Assembly (NCBI RefSeq): GCF_009709575.1
Contig: NZ_WIXO01000001.1
Span: forward strand, 1,798,001 to 1,862,000
DNA length: 64,000 nt
Origin: Streptomyces taklimakanensis
GTDB lineage: Bacteria; Actinomycetota; Actinomycetes; Streptomycetales; Streptomycetaceae
Reading direction: 5' to 3'
Both the position numbers and the translations under genes were made by a program. The notes beneath the pieces are model-generated. The model was not told the DNA's origin. It saw only the letters and a program-made list of their open reading frames with translations, and did not search any database. Below, in pieces: positions 61,719 to 64,000 of this stretch; position 1 is the first letter of the stretch, and every line of letters starts with the position of its first letter.

Positions 61719-62114
61719 ATGGACGTGAACAGGCGAGACGTGGTCAAGCTGGCGGCCGGCACGACGCTGGCCGCCGCCGCGGCGGGCGTGCCGCTCGCCA
61801 CCGGCGCCCTGTCCGCGGACCCGGCGGCGGCGCGGGCCCGCGCCGCCGGCACCGACAACGCCGAGGACACCGAGTACACGGAGCGGTACAAGGGGCGGAC
61901 GATACGGATCGCCGCCGCGGCCGCCGGAGGCGGCGTCTTCATCGACGACCGTCCGCTGCACCTGATGAAGTTCGCGGACGACGCCTACCTCAGCTCGATG
62001 TGCCACTACGAGATGGCCCCCACTCCCCTGGTCGCCGCACGGCGGGCGGTCGACGAGCTGCGCGGGGCCGCCCTGCTGCCCAGCGCCCACGGTTCCCACG
62101 TCACCGTCGTCTGA
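61719..62114 (+). CDS. MelC1-like tyrosinase cofactor (copper chaperone, Tat signal)
   Basis: A 131-residue protein of the MelC1/GriE group. The N-terminus has a twin-arginine signal, VNRRDVVKLAAGTTLAAAAAG. The mature part carries the family blocks YKGRTIRIAAAAAGGG, HLMKFADDAYLSSMCHYEMA and a final AHGSHVTVV. In MelC1 proteins, His and Met/Cys residues of these blocks deliver copper to the tyrosinase, and the Tat signal carries the complex out. AAGGGA lies eight bases before the ATG at 61719. The tyrosinase-family gene follows after 24 bases. Confidence 0.9.
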   Translation: MDVNRRDVVKLAAGTTLAAAAAGVPLATGALSADPAAARARAAGTDNAEDTEYTERYKGRTIRIAAAAAGGGVFIDDRPLHLMKFADDAYLSSMCHYEMAPTPLVAARRAVDELRGAALLPSAHGSHVTVV

Positions 62115-62138
62115 CCCGCCCCACGAACGGAGCCCACC

Positions 62139-63059
62139 ATGGTGCACATCCGCAAGAACCACCTGGACATGACCCGCGAGGAGAAGCGCCGCTTCGTCAA
62201 CGCGGTCCTGGAGATCAAGCGCAGAGGGATCTACGACCGGTTCGTCGCGCTGCACATCCGCGTCAACTCCATGGACTACCTCGACAAGGAGACCGGCAAG
62301 CGGCTCGGGCACGTCAACCCCGGCTTCCTGCCCTGGCACCGCCAGTACCTGCTGCGGTTCGAGCGGGAGCTGCAGAAGGTCGATCCCCGCGTCACCCTGC
62401 CGTACTGGGACTGGACCGTGGACCAGGGCGAGGACTCCCCCCTGTGGGACGAGGAGTTCATGGGAGGCAACGGGCGGCCCGGCGACCGCCGGGTGATGAC
62501 CGGCCCCTTCGCCCGTGACAACGGCTGGGTCCTCGACATCAGCGTCGTCCCGGTCGGTGACGAGAACCCCGCCCTCAACGGCAACTACACCCACGACGAC
62601 CGCGACTTCCTGGTGCGCGACATGGGCACGCTCACCGACCGGCTCCCCACGTCCAAGGAGCTGGACGACACGCTCGCCCTCCCCGTCTACGACTGCCCGC
62701 CGTGGAACCACACCTCGGGCGGCGAGCCGCCGTTCGAGAGCTTCCGCAACCACCTGGAGGGGTACGTCAAGTTCCCCTGGGAGGAGAAGCTCGGCAAGCT
62801 GCACGGGGCCGGCCACGTCTGGGTGGGCGGCCACATGATGTACATCGGCTCGCCCAACGACCCGGTGTTCTTCCTCAACCACTGCATGATCGACCGGTGC
62901 TGGGCCCTGTGGCAGGAGCGCCACCCCGACGTGCCGCACTACCTGCCCCTGACGGACACCCAGGACGTGCCCGACCTGCACACCCCGCTGGGCCCGTGGC
63001 ACACCCTGACCCCCGCGAAGCTGATCGACCACACCAAGTGGTACCGCTACGACAAGTGA
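62139..63059 (+). CDS. Tyrosinase-family o-aminophenol oxidase (GriF-like)
   Basis: A 306-residue type-3 copper protein. All six copper His are visible: CuA His39 (VALHIRV), His58 (RLGHVNP) and His67 (LPWHRQY); CuB His222 and His226 (KLHGAGHVW) and His248 (FFLNHCMID). The residue after the first CuB His is Gly223, not the Asn found in monophenol-hydroxylating Streptomyces tyrosinases (HNxxH), so diphenol/o-aminophenol oxidase activity is more likely. Together with the MelC1-like partner and the carboxylic-acid reductase genes, this fits formation of a phenoxazinone from an o-aminophenol. GGAG precedes the ATG by six bases. No signal peptide is present, as expected for export with MelC1. Confidence 0.9.
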   Translation: MVHIRKNHLDMTREEKRRFVNAVLEIKRRGIYDRFVALHIRVNSMDYLDKETGKRLGHVNPGFLPWHRQYLLRFERELQKVDPRVTLPYWDWTVDQGEDSPLWDEEFMGGNGRPGDRRVMTGPFARDNGWVLDISVVPVGDENPALNGNYTHDDRDFLVRDMGTLTDRLPTSKELDDTLALPVYDCPPWNHTSGGEPPFESFRNHLEGYVKFPWEEKLGKLHGAGHVWVGGHMMYIGSPNDPVFFLNHCMIDRCWALWQERHPDVPHYLPLTDTQDVPDLHTPLGPWHTLTPAKLIDHTKWYRYDK

Positions 63060-63068
63060 CCTCCACCC

Positions 63069-63103
63069 GGCGCCGGGCAGTGGATCCTCCGCTGCCCGGC
63101 GCC
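63069..63103 (+). terminator. Hairpin after the tyrosinase-family gene
   Basis: Perfect 12-bp inverted repeat (GGCGCCGGGCAG and complement) with an 11-nt loop, nine bases after the stop. Confidence 0.7.
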
Positions 63104-63206
63104 TTGCGCGTTCGCGAGGCGGTGTGCCGGGCGGAGCCCCTCGGCGCCCGCCTCGGGACGCGGCCCGCTCCTCCCTCCCCGTCCCCTCTTCCCCCCGGAG
63201 GTCGCA

Positions 63207-64000
63207 GTGCTCTCCGTGACACGTCCGCGCGGCCCACGGGCCGCGCGCCCGCCCCAGGGGCTGGGCGCCGCGGCGCCCGTGCTCGCCCTGTGCTGGACGG
63301 CGGTCTTCTTCGACGGCTTCGACGTCATGGTGTACGGGGCCGTCATGCCGTACATGCTCGACGACACCGGGTTCGGCCTCGACCCCGCCACGGCCGGAAC
63401 CATCGGCAGTTGGACCACCTTCGGCATGCTGCTGGGCGCGCTGGGCGCCGGCAACACCATGGACTGGTTCGGCCGGCGCCCGATGACGGTCTCCTGCGTC
63501 GTGGTCTTCTCCGTGGGATCCGGGGTCTGCGCCCTGGCCGGCGATCCCGTGTCCTTCGGCGCCGGACGCTTCCTCGCCGGGCTCGGCCTGGGCGGGCTGC
63601 TGCCGACCTGCCTCGCCGTGGTCGCGGAGTTCGCGCCGGCCGGGCGGGTGGCCCTGGCCACCGGCGTGCTGATGACGGCCTACCACGCGGGCGGCATGAC
63701 CGCGACGGGCATCGGCCTGGCCGTGGCCCCCTCCCACGGGTGGCGCTGGGCCTTCGCCGCGGGCGTCCTGCCGGCCGTCCCGGCCGTGCTCCTGCTCCTG
63801 CTCCGGATGCCGGAGTCCCCGGCCGTGCTGTACTCCCGGGGGCACGCCGACCGCGCGGCGGACACCGCCGAGCGGTACGGTCTGCCGCTCCCCGAGGCCG
63901 CCGACACCCCCACCGGCGGCGTGTCCGGACGGCTGAGGGCCGTGGCGGACCTGGTCGACGCGGGCCGGCGCCGAACGACCCTGCTGCTGTGGGTCGCCTC
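63207..64000 (+). CDS. MFS transporter, aromatic acid:H+ symporter type (3' end outside window)
   Basis: At least 264 residues, reading open to the window end. The N-terminus has an Arg/Pro-rich leader, then helix 1 with VFFDGFDVMVYGAVMP, the D-G-F-D motif of the aromatic-acid:H+ symporter (AAHS) group. MDWFGRRPMTVS is motif A between helices 2 and 3. It could import or export an aromatic acid such as an aminohydroxybenzoate. The GTG at 63207 has GGAGG five bases upstream. A hairpin separates it from the tyrosinase-family gene. The substrate is inferred from family and neighbours. Confidence 0.8.
   Translation, partial: MLSVTRPRGPRAARPPQGLGAAAPVLALCWTAVFFDGFDVMVYGAVMPYMLDDTGFGLDPATAGTIGSWTTFGMLLGALGAGNTMDWFGRRPMTVSCVVVFSVGSGVCALAGDPVSFGAGRFLAGLGLGGLLPTCLAVVAEFAPAGRVALATGVLMTAYHAGGMTATGIGLAVAPSHGWRWAFAAGVLPAVPAVLLLLLRMPESPAVLYSRGHADRAADTAERYGLPLPEAADTPTGGVSGRLRAVADLVDAGRRRTTLLLWVA

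Overview
The window is a very G+C-rich (roughly 73-74% by eye) bacterial chromosome segment, almost certainly from Streptomyces or a close relative. The signs are frequent GTG/TTG starts, strong third-position G/C bias, a sporulation dynamin pair (dynA/dynB), a mycothiol-dependent reductase homologue, a SARP regulator carrying rare TTA (bldA) codons, and a MelC1/MelC2-type copper oxidase pair. No insertion sequence, prophage, CRISPR array or rRNA was seen.

Layout. 1-8.8 kb: housekeeping and metabolism. It holds the end of an acyltransferase, endonuclease V, a SpoIIE-type membrane phosphatase, an Eis-like acetyltransferase, an Fpg/Nei glycosylase, rpiB, bioY with a repeat-containing upstream region, an amino acid permease and a DsbA-fold reductase. 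9-16 kb: two paralogous aminopeptidase N genes pointing toward each other around an AbiEi/DUF559-like gene. 16-26 kb: a Tat-exported metallophosphoesterase, a double SMI1/KNR4 protein, a Na+/H+ antiporter with repeats upstream, an FAD/NAD(P) protein, a small membrane protein, malQ, and a small protein made largely of 12-residue repeats. 26-36 kb: a secreted GH84 enzyme, an HNH nuclease, an MscS channel, and a ROK regulator - GH4 - sugar kinase operon with a visible promoter and operator. 36-41 kb: a coiled-coil protein, a zinc-ribbon PP2C phosphatase and a zinc-ribbon FHA protein, likely one Ser/Thr phosphorylation module. 41-47 kb: an ABC exporter pair, a truncated globin, a thioesterase and ettA. 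47-53 kb: a sortase-anchored thioester-domain surface protein, dynB/dynA and tRNA-Arg(TCT).

53 kb to the end is a secondary-metabolite locus. It has a LuxR-type regulator, a small Rossmann (F420-oxidoreductase-like) protein, a SARP with two TTA codons, a covalent FAD oxidase, an MFS exporter, an adenylate-forming enzyme overlapping an acyl reductase (together a probable carboxylic-acid reductase), a MelC1-type copper chaperone, a tyrosinase-family oxidase lacking the monophenolase-type Asn, and an aromatic-acid-type MFS gene cut by the window end. The architecture resembles the grixazone (gri) pathway, in which an o-aminohydroxybenzoate is reduced to the aldehyde and oxidised to a phenoxazinone. 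Two upstream regions of this locus share a composite pair of palindromes, CCCCTC-N4-GRGGGG and TCCCTC-N5/8-GAGGGA, about three helical turns apart, which look like operators of a cluster regulator.
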